From positions 3,666,001-3,730,000 of the forward strand of contig JAWPMN010000001.1 of the NCBI GenBank assembly GCA_033344895.1: a stretch of 64,000 nt of DNA. Reading direction: 5' to 3'. The DNA is from Alphaproteobacteria bacterium (lineage in GTDB: Bacteria > Pseudomonadota > Alphaproteobacteria > UBA8366 > Aestuariispiraceae). The first letter of the stretch is position 1; every line of letters begins with the position of its first letter. Shown one piece after another: positions 24,581-33,591 of the stretch. The notes beneath the pieces are model-generated. The model saw only the letters and a list, made by a program, of their open reading frames with translations. It was not told the DNA's origin and ran no database searches. A program made the translations under genes and the position numbers.

Positions 24581-25687
24581 ATGGTGAAGGCGCCGCGACT
24601 GATCGCATCCGAAATATACCGCAAATCGCGCTATGGTGCGAAACACCCGTTATCGATACCGCGTGTCTCCCTGGCCGTGGACCTGATCCGGGCGCTCGGA
24701 TGGTTGGATGAGGCGCGCTATGTGGACGGACCGGTAGCGACGCCGGAGCAACTCATCCGGTTTCATGCGCCGGACTATGTTGCTGCGCTTCAGCGGGCCG
24801 AACGGGAGGGGTTGAGCGAGGAGGAGCGGGATCGCTGGAATATCGGCCGCAACGGCAACCCGATCTATAGTGAAGTCTTCCGGCGGCCCGCGACGGCGGC
24901 GGGTTCTTCAATCCTGGCGGCAGAGCTGGTCGCAGGGGGTGGAACGGTCTACAGCCCCGCCGGCGGCACCCATCACGGACGACGGGACCGGGCAAGCGGG
25001 TTCTGCTTCCTGAATGATCCGGTGCTCGGCATTCTTCGGTTGCTGGATTTGGGGATCGAGCCGGTCGTCTATGTCGATCTGGACGCCCATCACGGCGACG
25101 GCGTGGAAGCGGCCTTTGCCGGAGACCCGCGCGTTACGACGATTTCCGTTCATGAGGCAGACCGTTGGCCGCGCACCGGCATTCTGGATCATGGTCTGGG
25201 GCCGACGGTCACCAATCTGCCGATGCCGCCGGATTTCAATGATGATGAGTTTCTCTTCGTACTGGAAACCGCGATTCTGCCCAAGGTGGACGCAGTGGGG
25301 CCCGCCGCCATCATGGTCCAGGGCGGCGTGGACGGGCTGCAGGATGATCCGATGTCCAGGCTGTCGCTGTCGAACACGGTTTACTGGCGGGCCGTAGACC
25401 TGCTGTTGCGGACGGCACCTCGGTGCATCGTTCTGGGCGGCGGTGGGTACAATCCCTTTGCCGTGGCGCGCGCCTGGGCGGGCGTCTGGGCGATGATTGA
25501 CGGTCATTCCGTTCCCGATCACCTGCCGCCGGATGCCTGCGCGGTGCTGGAGGCGATTGAATGGCGCCACAGCCGGGCCCGTGAGGCACCGACTCGCTGG
25601 TTCGAGACGCTGGCCGACCCGCCGAATTCCGGTCCGGTCCGGGAAGAGGTCCGCGATGTGGTACGCCGCGCCGCGAGATTAGCCTAA
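24581..25687 (+). CDS. Histone-deacetylase-family amidohydrolase
   Basis: 368 residues from the ATG at 24581 (a GTG at 24560 would add seven). It has the arginase-like deacetylase fold with zinc ligands in VDLDAHHGDG and the Asp of QGGVDGLQDDPMS; GGTHHGRRDRASGFCFLND is the charge-relay His-His region. Late GGGGYN supplies the active-site lid with the glycines. Bacterial relatives remove acetyl groups from acetyl-CoA synthetase lysines (AcuC), from acetylpolyamines or other amides. The polyamine-type insertion is not obvious. No acetyl-CoA synthetase or acetyltransferase neighbour is present to decide the substrate. The next gene (DUF192) follows after 44 bases on the same strand. Confidence 0.87.
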   Translation: MVKAPRLIASEIYRKSRYGAKHPLSIPRVSLAVDLIRALGWLDEARYVDGPVATPEQLIRFHAPDYVAALQRAEREGLSEEERDRWNIGRNGNPIYSEVFRRPATAAGSSILAAELVAGGGTVYSPAGGTHHGRRDRASGFCFLNDPVLGILRLLDLGIEPVVYVDLDAHHGDGVEAAFAGDPRVTTISVHEADRWPRTGILDHGLGPTVTNLPMPPDFNDDEFLFVLETAILPKVDAVGPAAIMVQGGVDGLQDDPMSRLSLSNTVYWRAVDLLLRTAPRCIVLGGGGYNPFAVARAWAGVWAMIDGHSVPDHLPPDACAVLEAIEWRHSRAREAPTRWFETLADPPNSGPVREEVRDVVRRAARLA

Positions 25688-25731
25688 GGCCGGACTTTAT
25701 TCGGAACGGCTTTCACGCTATGTGCCTAACC

Positions 25732-26205
25732 ATGAAGACGCGCACGATCCTTCTCGCCATTCTGGTGGTGCTTGGGCTGGCTGGTCCGGCACAGGCCCAG
25801 TCCGCACCGGAAATGAACCTGCCGACCGCGCCCCTGGCCGTCGAGACCGCGGACGGTTCCGTGCACGAATTCACGGTCGAGATCGCTTCGAAGCCGAATG
25901 AACGCAGTCAGGGATTGATGTTTCGGCAGTCGCTGGATCGCGACAAGGGGATGCTGTTCGACTACGGACGTCCGCGCCGGGTCAGCATGTGGATGAAGAA
26001 CACGCTGATCCCGCTGGACATGCTGTTCATTCGGGCCGACGGGACGATCGTCAATATCCGCGAAAGAACGATCCCGCATTCCCTGGAGGCAGTCTCCTCC
26101 AAGGGGCGGGTCCGGGGCGTTCTCGAACTGGCAGGCGGGACGGTTGAGCGGCTTGGAATTGCGCCGGGCGACACCGTCCGCCATGAGATTTTCCAGAACG
26201 ACTGA
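25732..26205 (+). CDS. DUF192-family exported protein
   Basis: 157 residues from the ATG at 25732 (another ATG lies four codons upstream at 25720). MKTRTILLAILVVLGLAGPAQAQ is a clear signal peptide, so the protein is periplasmic. The body has the DUF192 marks: RSQGLMFRQSL, GMLFDYGRPRRVSMWMKNTLIPLDMLFI, then GTIVNI and VLELAGGTVERLGIAPGD. The family's function is not known. It may be co-transcribed with the HDAC-like gene. It ends one base before the stop of the convergent O-methyltransferase gene. Confidence 0.88.
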   Translation: MKTRTILLAILVVLGLAGPAQAQSAPEMNLPTAPLAVETADGSVHEFTVEIASKPNERSQGLMFRQSLDRDKGMLFDYGRPRRVSMWMKNTLIPLDMLFIRADGTIVNIRERTIPHSLEAVSSKGRVRGVLELAGGTVERLGIAPGDTVRHEIFQND

Positions 26206-26871
26206 CTAACGCTTCCGGCACAGCATCAGGCCGTCCCCGATCGGGACCAGGGACAGATCGATGCGGCTGTCGCCCTTCAGTTTTGCATTCAGGGTCCGGA
26301 TCGCCACCGTCGATGGCTCAGTGTTTTCAGGGTCGGCAACGGAACCGCCCCACAATACATTGTCGATGGCGATCAGCCCGCCCGGACGGACGAGAGTCAG
26401 GCAGGTCTCGTAGTAGGAATCGTAGTTTTCCTTGTCCGCATCGATGAAGGCCATGTCCACCTTGTCGACGCCTTCCTCCGCCACCAGGGCTTTCAACGTT
26501 TCCAGTGCCGGTGCCAGGCGCAATTCGATCTTGCCGGCGACACCGGCCTCGGACCAGTAGCGCTGTGCGATGTCGGTCCATTCCTCGCTCACATCGCAAC
26601 AGGTCATGCGCCCGTCGGCGGGCAGGGCTGAGGCGACACTCAATGCGCTGTAGCCGGTAAAGGTGCCGACTTCGACCACGCGTCGCGCCCCGATCAGTGC
26701 TGCCAGCAGGGCCAGGAACTGCCCTTGTTCCGGCGATACCTGCATGCCCGCCGGACCGCCCAGCGCCGCGGTTTCCTCCCGCAGGCGTGCCTGCAGCGGC
26801 GTTTCGCGCAGGGAATTGGAAATCAGGTAGTCATAGAGGGACGAATCGAGATTTAAGGTTTTTCGGGACAT
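26206..26871 (-). CDS. O-methyltransferase (caffeoyl-CoA-type family)
   Basis: 221 residues. Class I SAM methyltransferase of the OMT family 3 type: VVEVGTFTGYSALSVASALP is the SAM loop, TCCDVSEEW motif II, and DMAFIDADKENYDSYYE carries the metal-binding Asp residues; LIAIDNVLWGGSV is the later family mark. It transfers methyl to a hydroxyl of a small aromatic compound in plants; bacterial substrates are mostly unknown. The ATG at 26871 follows GCGAAAGGCC. The reading frame stays open upstream without similarity. Divergent from the lipoprotein gene, 138 bases apart. Confidence 0.93.
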   Translation of the reverse strand: MSRKTLNLDSSLYDYLISNSLRETPLQARLREETAALGGPAGMQVSPEQGQFLALLAALIGARRVVEVGTFTGYSALSVASALPADGRMTCCDVSEEWTDIAQRYWSEAGVAGKIELRLAPALETLKALVAEEGVDKVDMAFIDADKENYDSYYETCLTLVRPGGLIAIDNVLWGGSVADPENTEPSTVAIRTLNAKLKGDSRIDLSLVPIGDGLMLCRKR

Positions 26872-27009
26872 GAATGGCCTTTCGCAAGTCTTGGGCTGTT
26901 TGTGCCGGATGTGATTGTCGCATCCGCGCGGCAAATCCGCTAGCGGCTGTGGGCAAATCGGCATACGGTCTCGACATATTGTGGTACTCGACATAGGACG
27001 GCAGGGAAG

Positions 27010-27684
27010 ATGCGACACGGGAAAGCGGTTTTGGCATTGGTGATGGCCGGTGGTCTGGCTGTTGCCGGGTGCGAGTTCAAAATCAACCCGCGCGAGTCTG
27101 AATATGTGCCTAAGATCGGCGGAAACACCTTCGATCTTCAGAATGACTTGGCCGTAACGCTGCCGGTCGCCGAGCGTATCAATATTTCCTATGAGTTTGT
27201 CGAAGCCTGGGACAAGGGGTTCGAGACCGAAGCCCCCGGCATCTACGACGGGACCCTCTGGTGGTATGAGGAACGGACGGCCGAGAATCCCGAGCAGTTC
27301 GTCGGCATTCAACTGCTGACCCGTGCCGAGGAATACAAGGAAGCGCCTGGCCAGTTGGTGAAACTGTCAAGGACCAGCTATACGGCGCAGAGTTATTGCC
27401 TGGACCTCACCAAGGACCCTGTGCCGCCGGAACTGCTGCCGATTGTCGAATCGCTGTTCCGACTCGGCCATCCGCTGTCCACCGATCTCTACATCCGTCG
27501 ATATGTCCTGAGGGACGAACGTGAAGGGCGCGAGCGGACGGATATCATCTATGCGCGCGACATCGTCCGGCTCGGCTACACGTGTGAGGGTATCGGCGAC
27601 TTGATATCGCCCAGCCCGTCCAGCCAGGAAATCGTCAACAAGCTTCAGTCGGACGCACAGGCTTCCTTCGAAGTCATGACCTGA
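27010..27684 (+). CDS. Lipoprotein of unknown function
   Basis: 224 residues. The N-terminus MRHGKAVLALVMAGGLAVAGCE has a positive start, hydrophobic core and lipobox LAVAGC, so it is exported and lipid-anchored at the Cys. Residue 2 after the Cys is not Asp, so outer-membrane sorting is likely. The rest is soluble: acidic and aromatic residues are common (GTLWWYEERTAENPEQF, YEFVEAWDKGFETEAPG). No known motif was recognised. AGGGAAG precedes the ATG closely. Single gene, 155 bases before ccoG. Confidence 0.75.
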   Translation: MRHGKAVLALVMAGGLAVAGCEFKINPRESEYVPKIGGNTFDLQNDLAVTLPVAERINISYEFVEAWDKGFETEAPGIYDGTLWWYEERTAENPEQFVGIQLLTRAEEYKEAPGQLVKLSRTSYTAQSYCLDLTKDPVPPELLPIVESLFRLGHPLSTDLYIRRYVLRDEREGRERTDIIYARDIVRLGYTCEGIGDLISPSPSSQEIVNKLQSDAQASFEVMT

Positions 27685-27737
27685 TCTCAAGGACGGGGAG
27701 GGACGTCTACCTTCCATCCCGAATTTGGTTCCCCGAT

Positions 27738-27779
27738 TTGATCCATCGCAATGCCGACCCGTCATGGGGTCGGTAGAAC
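27738..27779 (+). promoter_or_regulatory. Candidate FNR/FixK-type site and -10 box for ccoGHIS
   Basis: TTGATCCATCGCAA (27738-27751) matches the TTGAT-N4-ATCAA consensus at 8 of 10 fixed positions. TAGAAC (27774-27779) resembles a -10 box and lies where an FNR-type site centred at -41.5 would need it, about 60 bases before the ccoG start. The match is imperfect, so this is a candidate only. Confidence 0.35.
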
Positions 27780-27839
27780 AGCCTCGGGCACGTCTCAGCG
27801 GCCCGGAAACAAGACTGTTTGCGATGGGAAAACCCGGTC

Positions 27840-29339
27840 ATGGCGGATGTTGCCAAGGATCTGATGGTTCCAAATCCCGGCCCGATACCGCCGGAACCCG
27901 ATCCTGAAAATCAGCCGCTCTATGCGGCACGTCAGAAAATTCATCCAAAAACCGTCCACGGCCGGTTCAGGAAACTGAAATGGGCCGCATTGGTCCTGCT
28001 TCTCGCGATCTACTACATCGCGCCCTGGCTGCGCTGGGACCGCGGGCCGGGCGCGCCGGATCAGGCTTTCCTGATCGATATGCCGAACCGCCGGGCGTAT
28101 TTCCTCTGGATCGAAATCTGGCCACAGGAGGTCTACTACATCGCCGGACTCCTGATCCTCGGCGCGGTGGGGCTCTTCTTCGCGACGGCACTGCTGGGCC
28201 GGGTCTGGTGCGGCTTCGCCTGCCCGCAAACCGTCTGGACAGACCTCTACATGTGGGTCGAACGCCTCATCGAAGGGGATCGCGGCGCGCGAATCCGCCT
28301 GGACAAGGCGAAATGGTCCATGGAGAAGCTCTGGAAGCGCAGCGCCAAGCATGTGTCATGGCTGCTGATTGCGCTGCTGACGGGCGGTGCCTGGGTCATG
28401 TATTTCAACGACGCACCGACACTGGCCCGTGACGTGCTCGCGCTGGAACTGACCGGCAATCAACTGTTCTTCATCGGATTGTTCACCCTCACGACCTACC
28501 TTCTGGCGGGTTATTCGCGGGAACAGGTGTGCACCTATATGTGCCCCTGGCCGCGTTTCCAGGCGTCGATGCTGGACGAGGACACGTTGATCGTGACCTA
28601 CGAGCGGTGGCGCGGAGAGCCGCGGGCCAAGCCGGCCAGGGACGGCAACTATGACGACCGCGGTCACTGCATCGATTGCGGACAGTGTGTCGCGGTCTGC
28701 CCGACCGGGATCGATATCCGGGACGGCAATCAGCTAGAATGCATCGGCTGCGCGCTGTGCATCGATGCCTGCAACACCGTCATGTCGCGCATCGGTCTGC
28801 CTCAGGAACTGATCACCTACGATTCCATCAATCGCCAGAATGCCCGGTCGGCGGGCAAGCCGGTGAGACGACGCTTCGTGCGGGGGCGGACGATCATCTA
28901 TGCCGGTCTCATGGCCCTTGTCGGAGCGATCTTTCTCTATGCCCTGACGACGCGTGCGCATCTGGATGTCAGCGTCATTCCGGATCGCAACCCGATCTTC
29001 GTGACACTGAAGGATGGCTCAATCCGGAACGGCTTTAAGCTGCGTGTCCTCAACAAGACGCTGCGGCCCCGAACCTTTGTTCTGACCGCGCGCGGATTGC
29101 AGGACTTCACCCTGGCTCTGCAGGGGCGGGACCTCGAGGAGCAGGCGGTCCTGCTGTCTGTCGGGCCCGACAGCGTGCGAACGGTCAAGGCCTTCATTTC
29201 AGTGCCGCCTGAGGCAATGGATGGGGAGGTGATGGATTTCAGCTTTGTTCTCATCGAGAACGTTGCGAATGAGGATTCCATTCTCGGCCATCCCGTCGAT
29301 AGCGAATTCGAAACCCGATTCCGAGGACCCAGCGAATGA
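27840..29339 (+). CDS. ccoG: Cytochrome c oxidase cbb3 accessory protein CcoG (polyferredoxin)
   Basis: 499 residues. Helps supply copper in the right redox state for cbb3 oxidase assembly in the inner membrane. It has several membrane helices (ALVLLLAIYYIAPWL, YYIAGLLILGAVGLFFATALL and others), the conserved GRVWCGFACPQTVW, and two 4Fe-4S clusters: HCIDCGQCVAVCPTGIDIR and LECIGCALCIDACNTVM. A C-terminal periplasmic Ig-like domain follows the last helix (about residue 355). The ATG at 27840 is preceded by a weak GGGAAA. The stop overlaps the ccoH start (ATGA). Confidence 0.96.
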   Translation: MADVAKDLMVPNPGPIPPEPDPENQPLYAARQKIHPKTVHGRFRKLKWAALVLLLAIYYIAPWLRWDRGPGAPDQAFLIDMPNRRAYFLWIEIWPQEVYYIAGLLILGAVGLFFATALLGRVWCGFACPQTVWTDLYMWVERLIEGDRGARIRLDKAKWSMEKLWKRSAKHVSWLLIALLTGGAWVMYFNDAPTLARDVLALELTGNQLFFIGLFTLTTYLLAGYSREQVCTYMCPWPRFQASMLDEDTLIVTYERWRGEPRAKPARDGNYDDRGHCIDCGQCVAVCPTGIDIRDGNQLECIGCALCIDACNTVMSRIGLPQELITYDSINRQNARSAGKPVRRRFVRGRTIIYAGLMALVGAIFLYALTTRAHLDVSVIPDRNPIFVTLKDGSIRNGFKLRVLNKTLRPRTFVLTARGLQDFTLALQGRDLEEQAVLLSVGPDSVRTVKAFISVPPEAMDGEVMDFSFVLIENVANEDSILGHPVDSEFETRFRGPSE

Positions 29340-29857
29340 GCATAGGAAGCCTGGATAATCACGCCGGTGCGGTGAAGCGAAGCCGCATTCCCTTGCTGTT
29401 CTTTGCATTCTTTGCCGTCGTGATCGCCGCCAATGCGACCATGATCTGGATTGCCCTCAGCAGTTGGACAGGGCTGGAAACACGAAATCACTACCTCAAG
29501 GGCGTTGACTACAACAGTACGCTTCGTGACGTTCAGGCGCAGGATGCCTTGGGGTGGTCCGTGGCCTCGAAAATCCTTCCGACGGATCGGCCCGGTCGGT
29601 TTCGTATCGACGTTACTCTGGCGGATGATGGTGCAGCCCCGATTGTCGGGGCGAAAGTCGTGGTTCGGCTGGAACGTCCGACGCATCACGGTGTCGATAT
29701 CCGGACGGATCTGATGGAACTTTCGAATGGGCGATACGGCGCAACGGTCGATATCCCCATTGCCGGGCAGTGGAACGTGCGGCGTCTTGTCTGGTTCGGC
29801 ACGGAAACGCACCAGACCGTCGAGCGGGTGTTCCTGAAACCGGACGCCTTCCAATGA
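29336..29857 (+). CDS. ccoH: cbb3 oxidase accessory protein CcoH/FixH
   Basis: 173 residues. A single membrane helix (IPLLFFAFFAVVIAANATMIWIAL) is followed by SSWTGLETRNHYLKGVDYN, the FixH family mark, and a periplasmic beta-rich domain ending with GQWNVRRLVWFG. The protein binds and stabilises cbb3 subunits during assembly. It overlaps ccoG and ccoI by four bases at each end, so the three are translationally coupled. Confidence 0.95.
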   Translation: MSIGSLDNHAGAVKRSRIPLLFFAFFAVVIAANATMIWIALSSWTGLETRNHYLKGVDYNSTLRDVQAQDALGWSVASKILPTDRPGRFRIDVTLADDGAAPIVGAKVVVRLERPTHHGVDIRTDLMELSNGRYGATVDIPIAGQWNVRRLVWFGTETHQTVERVFLKPDAFQ

Positions 29858-32190
29858 CGGGGTTGTTGGCAGGCGATTGCTGCGCCCCGATCCTGCCGGA
29901 ACTGCCTGCCGACGGGGAGGCCGCGGTGCGCGACCGGGTCGGGCCGCTTGCCCCTTATATTCGGCGTTCGGATGATGGCACTGCGGACATCCACCTGATG
30001 GTGGAAGGCATTACCTGCGGCGGCTGCATTTCGACGATCGAGCGGGCCCTCGAGGCATTGGCGGGGGTGCGTGAGGCGCGCGTGAACCTGTCGAGCAGCC
30101 GATTGAGGGTGGTCTACGAAGAAGCGACCGTAAGGCCGGAGCAACTGATCGCCACCCTGGACCGGCAAGGATATCGGGCCGTTCCCTATGATCCGGAGGC
30201 ATTGAAGGCCGGCCGCGATCTGGAGGAACGGCGGTTGCTGCGGGCACTGGCGGTCGCCGGGTTCGCCGCCGCGAATGTCATGCTTCTTTCCGTTTCGGTC
30301 TGGGCTGGAAACTTTCAGGATATGGGGCCGGCGACCCGGACCCTGCTGCATTGGATTTCAGCACTCGTTGCGACTCCCGCCGTCCTCTATGCCGGACGGC
30401 CGTTCTTTGACAGCGCGCTTGCGGCCCTGCGTGCGGGGCGGACCAACATGGATGTCCCGATATCGCTCGCCGTTGTTCTGGCCACGGGGATGAGTGTTCT
30501 GCAGACATTGCGCGGCGCGGAGCATGCGTATTTCGATTCCGCCGTTACCCTGCTGTTCTTCCTGCTGGTCGGGCGCTATCTCGACAGGCGGGCTCGGGGA
30601 AGGGCGCGTTCGGCGGCGGAACAGCTTGCCGGACTGAATGCCGTCGCCGTGACCGTCGTGGCGCCGGATGGCAGCGTGCATTCGCTTGCGCCGTCGGCGG
30701 TGTCGAAAGGCATGACCGTGCTTGTAACGACCGGCGAACGGGTCCCCGTTGACGGACATGTCCTGCAGGGACGGTCGGAGATCGACACGCAATTGATCAC
30801 CGGGGAAACCCTTCCGGAAACGGTCGAACCGGGCGATATCGTCTATGCCGGCGCAGTCAATCTGAGCGCACCGTTGAAACTGACGGTTACCGCAGCCGGG
30901 GAGGGTACCCTGCTGGCGGAGATTGCGCGGCTGATGGATGCCGCCGAACAGCGACGGGCCCGGTATGTCGGGCTGGCCGACGCCGTATCGCGCTGGTATG
31001 CGCCTGTCGTGCACTTTCTGGCGCTCGCGGCCTTCTGCGGCTGGTTCTTTGTCGGCGACGCGGCATGGCAGGACAGTTTGCTGATCGCGATCGCCGTCCT
31101 GATCGTGACCTGCCCCTGTGCGTTGGGTCTCGCGGTCCCGGTGGTGCAGGTCATCGCCTGTGCACGCTTGATGTGGCGCGGCATACTGTTGAAAAGCGGA
31201 TCAGCCCTCGAGCGGCTGTCGCAGATCGATACCGTGGTCTTCGACAAGACCGGAACCCTCACGCTCGGACGCCCGGTTCTGCAGCCGGATCCGAACCGAA
31301 ATATCGAAATGCTTCGTGCGGCGGCCGGGGGCGCGGCGGCCAGTGCGCATCCGCTGGCGCGCGCGCTGGTCGCTGCAGCGGGGGACGGGGTTGTCGCCGC
31401 TGAAAATGTCCGGGAGATACCCGGTGCCGGCCTGGAATGGCAGGGCACGGACGGCCTGCACCGGCTCGGCAGCCGCCGCTTCCTTGATCTGCCGGAAGAT
31501 GGTCCGTCCGCATCGGATGCGGAGGGCCCGGAAATCTGGTACCGGAGTCCGGACCGCGCCCCGATATGCTTCCGTTTCGCCGATACACCGCGGCCCGATG
31601 CCGTGTCGGTCGTCGACGCGTTGAAGAAGGCGGGGATGGATGTTCGGCTGCTGTCCGGTGACCGGGAGCCGGTCGTCGCCGCCATGGCACGCCGTCTCGG
31701 AATCGCAACCTGGTCGGCCCGTGTGACGCCGGACGGGAAGGTCGACTATCTGGAGGCGTTGCGCGGCGCCGGTCACCGACCGGCAATGGTCGGTGACGGC
31801 TTGAACGATGCTCCGGCCCTGGCCTCGGCCCTGGTGTCCCTGTCTCCGTCCGGAGGCGCCGATATCAGCCGAACCGCGTCGGATATCGTGTTCCAGGGCG
31901 ACCGGCTGGGCGGTGTACTGGAGGCCTGGCGCGTTGCGCGCCGGGCGGAACGATTGGTAAGGCAGAATTTCGCCCTGGCCTTCGTCTACAACGTGCTGAC
32001 GGTGCCCCTGGCGGTGGCCGGTTTCGTGACGCCGCTGATCGCCGCCATCGCAATGTCCTCGTCATCCGTGATTGTTATCCTGAACGCCCTGAGGTTGGGG
32101 TGGACGGTCTCCGGGCGCTCCGATAGGCTAAGACCCATCGAATCCGGCATCGCCCCGACGGGCGGCGCGTCGAGGGAGGTCGAAACGTGA
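29854..32190 (+). CDS. ccoI: Copper-transporting P-type ATPase CcoI/FixI
   Basis: 778 residues. Exports copper across the inner membrane for insertion into cbb3 oxidase. An N-terminal heavy-metal domain has MVEGITCGGCISTIERAL (CxxC). The membrane copper site is CPC within VTCPCALGLAVP. Other P-type marks are the phosphorylated Asp in FDKTGTLTLG, TGE in LITGETLPE, HPLARALV in the nucleotide domain and VGDGLNDAPAL in the hinge. The start at 29854 overlaps the ccoH stop. It ends in a GTGA overlap with ccoS. The gene order within ccoGHIS and the linkage identify it as the oxidase-maturation copy and not a general copper-efflux pump. Confidence 0.95.
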   Translation: MTGLLAGDCCAPILPELPADGEAAVRDRVGPLAPYIRRSDDGTADIHLMVEGITCGGCISTIERALEALAGVREARVNLSSSRLRVVYEEATVRPEQLIATLDRQGYRAVPYDPEALKAGRDLEERRLLRALAVAGFAAANVMLLSVSVWAGNFQDMGPATRTLLHWISALVATPAVLYAGRPFFDSALAALRAGRTNMDVPISLAVVLATGMSVLQTLRGAEHAYFDSAVTLLFFLLVGRYLDRRARGRARSAAEQLAGLNAVAVTVVAPDGSVHSLAPSAVSKGMTVLVTTGERVPVDGHVLQGRSEIDTQLITGETLPETVEPGDIVYAGAVNLSAPLKLTVTAAGEGTLLAEIARLMDAAEQRRARYVGLADAVSRWYAPVVHFLALAAFCGWFFVGDAAWQDSLLIAIAVLIVTCPCALGLAVPVVQVIACARLMWRGILLKSGSALERLSQIDTVVFDKTGTLTLGRPVLQPDPNRNIEMLRAAAGGAAASAHPLARALVAAAGDGVVAAENVREIPGAGLEWQGTDGLHRLGSRRFLDLPEDGPSASDAEGPEIWYRSPDRAPICFRFADTPRPDAVSVVDALKKAGMDVRLLSGDREPVVAAMARRLGIATWSARVTPDGKVDYLEALRGAGHRPAMVGDGLNDAPALASALVSLSPSGGADISRTASDIVFQGDRLGGVLEAWRVARRAERLVRQNFALAFVYNVLTVPLAVAGFVTPLIAAIAMSSSSVIVILNALRLGWTVSGRSDRLRPIESGIAPTGGASREVET

Positions 32191-32354
32191 CGGGATTGCT
32201 CTATCTCATCCCCATCGCCCTGTTCCTCGGTGTCTGCGGGCTTGGAGGTTTTCTCTGGGCGATGCGTTCCGGACAGTTCGACGACTTGGACGGTGCCGCG
32301 CACCGTGTCCTGTTCGACGACGAACCGGCGGAAGCGCCAGACCACCGGCGCTGA
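32187..32354 (+). CDS. ccoS: cbb3 oxidase maturation protein CcoS
   Basis: A 55-residue protein starting with GTG at 32187, overlapping the ccoI stop by four bases. It opens with MTGLLYLIPIALFLGVCGLG, one membrane helix, and then FLWAMRSGQFDDLDG, the CcoS family mark, with a short charged tail (FDDEPAEAPDHRR). Needed for cofactor insertion into the cbb3 oxidase. Position as last gene of ccoGHIS agrees with other species. Confidence 0.93.
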   Translation: MTGLLYLIPIALFLGVCGLGGFLWAMRSGQFDDLDGAAHRVLFDDEPAEAPDHRR

Positions 32355-32404
32355 GACGGACCCGCGGAAGGCGGCCCGTCAGGTTAAACAATCGAGAGGT
32401 GATT

Positions 32405-32776
32405 ATGAGCAGCGCGCAGCCGGCTTCTGCCGGAAACGATTTGGATACGGGCATCGGTCAACGGATCAGACAGGCTCGCGAAGCCCTGGAATGGTCCGAA
32501 CAGGATCTTGCGCACCGGCTCGGCGTGACACCGGAAACCGTAACCGAATGGGAAACGTCCGCGCGCGACCCGCGGTCGAACCGCATCGTGATGCTGGCCG
32601 GGGTGCTGGGGGTCAGTGCCCACTGGCTGCTTGACGGCAGTGCCGAATTTGCGCCGCCGGAAGATGGCGGAGATCCTGCGGTCGCAGCGCGGGCGCAACT
32701 GGATTCCATCCGCCTGAAAGTGCATGAACTCAAGCTGCTGATGGACGACCTGGAAGCACAGCTGGATTCAATGTAG
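32405..32776 (+). CDS. XRE-family transcriptional regulator
   Basis: 123 residues. A helix-turn-helix of the lambda-repressor type spans about residues 18-75 (IGQRIRQAREALEWSEQDLA, then LGVTPETVTEWETSARDPR and IVMLAGVLGVSAHWLLDG). The C-terminal part, RAQLDSIRLKVHELKLLMDDLEAQLDSM, is a heptad-rich helix that would dimerise as a coiled coil. GAGAGGT lies five bases before the ATG. It follows ccoS by 50 bases and may be in the same transcript, which would suggest a tie to low-oxygen respiration; that link is inference. Confidence 0.85.
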   Translation: MSSAQPASAGNDLDTGIGQRIRQAREALEWSEQDLAHRLGVTPETVTEWETSARDPRSNRIVMLAGVLGVSAHWLLDGSAEFAPPEDGGDPAVAARAQLDSIRLKVHELKLLMDDLEAQLDSM

Positions 32777-32784
32777 CGCCAGAC

Positions 32785-32811
32785 GGGTCTCTGATCGCGG
32801 ATCGGGGACCC
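32785..32811. terminator. Possible hairpin between XRE and cheZ genes
   Basis: GGGTC (32785-32789) pairs with GACCC (32807-32811), and inside it GATC with GATC. It lies between convergent stops and could work for either, but there is no clear U-run. Confidence 0.3.
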
Positions 32812-32850
32812 GGGTTTGCCTGCGCCAGCCTGATAAACCTCTTGAAGCGT

Positions 32851-33591
32851 TCAATCGAACAGGGCGTCGATATCGGCCTGTGAAATGCCCTGGTTCTCGA
32901 GTTGCGGACCGTTGAGTAGATCCTCGTCCTCGTCGACCGTCTCGCGGTTGGGCAGCGGCAGGTCCTCAAAGGCATGGACGCCCCAGATATCGATCATGGC
33001 AAGGACGCGCTGTTCGATGAACCGCACGGTCTCGACGACCTTGGTAATGCGCTGACCGGTAATGTCCTGGAAGTTGCTGGCCTCCAGGACACGCACGACC
33101 TGCGCGACGATTCGCTCGGTCGCATGCACGACGTCCTGATCGTCGTGACAGAGGCCCGCCAGATTGGCGGCCTCGACCTCGATCTGCTCGGCGGCTTCCA
33201 GAATGTCGTGGGTCGCCATTTCGGTCGATCGGACGATGGCGTCCAACTCGTTCGATGCGGCCAACAGGCGGTCGTCTTCCGCCATGGGATGCTTGATCGC
33301 GGCGATTTCCGCCTTCGCCTTGGCGATGGACTTCACCAGCTGGGCGATCTCGACCTGGACGGCCTTGATGTCTTCCTTGTCGTTGTGCTCCGGGCCGCCG
33401 GCGGTCGAAGCCGGGACGGAACCTCCCATCATCGCGCGCATCTCGCTCATTTCCGCGCGCAAGGCGGCTATTTCCTCGACCAACGCACCGAAGTCGCCCG
33501 CGGGCGCCGCGCCGGCCGCGGAGACGGAAACGGTGGTCGGGCGGCTGCGTCGTTCGGCCGAGAAAGGCTTTCGGGAAGACGTATGGGGCAT
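32851..33591 (-). CDS. cheZ: Protein phosphatase CheZ-family
   Basis: 246 residues. CheZ removes phosphate from the chemotaxis response regulator CheY-P. The active-site stretch is NFQDITGQRITKVV, with the catalytic Gln in QDITGQ. Long charged helices flank it (VQVEIAQLVKSIAKAKAEIAAI and ATHDILEAAEQIEVEAANLA), as in the four-helix CheZ dimer. The C-terminus QGISQADIDALFD resembles the CheY-binding peptide at the end of CheZ. The N-terminus is Ser- and Ala-rich and differs from enterobacterial CheZ. No other chemotaxis gene is in the window. Confidence 0.9.
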   Translation of the reverse strand: MPHTSSRKPFSAERRSRPTTVSVSAAGAAPAGDFGALVEEIAALRAEMSEMRAMMGGSVPASTAGGPEHNDKEDIKAVQVEIAQLVKSIAKAKAEIAAIKHPMAEDDRLLAASNELDAIVRSTEMATHDILEAAEQIEVEAANLAGLCHDDQDVVHATERIVAQVVRVLEASNFQDITGQRITKVVETVRFIEQRVLAMIDIWGVHAFEDLPLPNRETVDEDEDLLNGPQLENQGISQADIDALFD

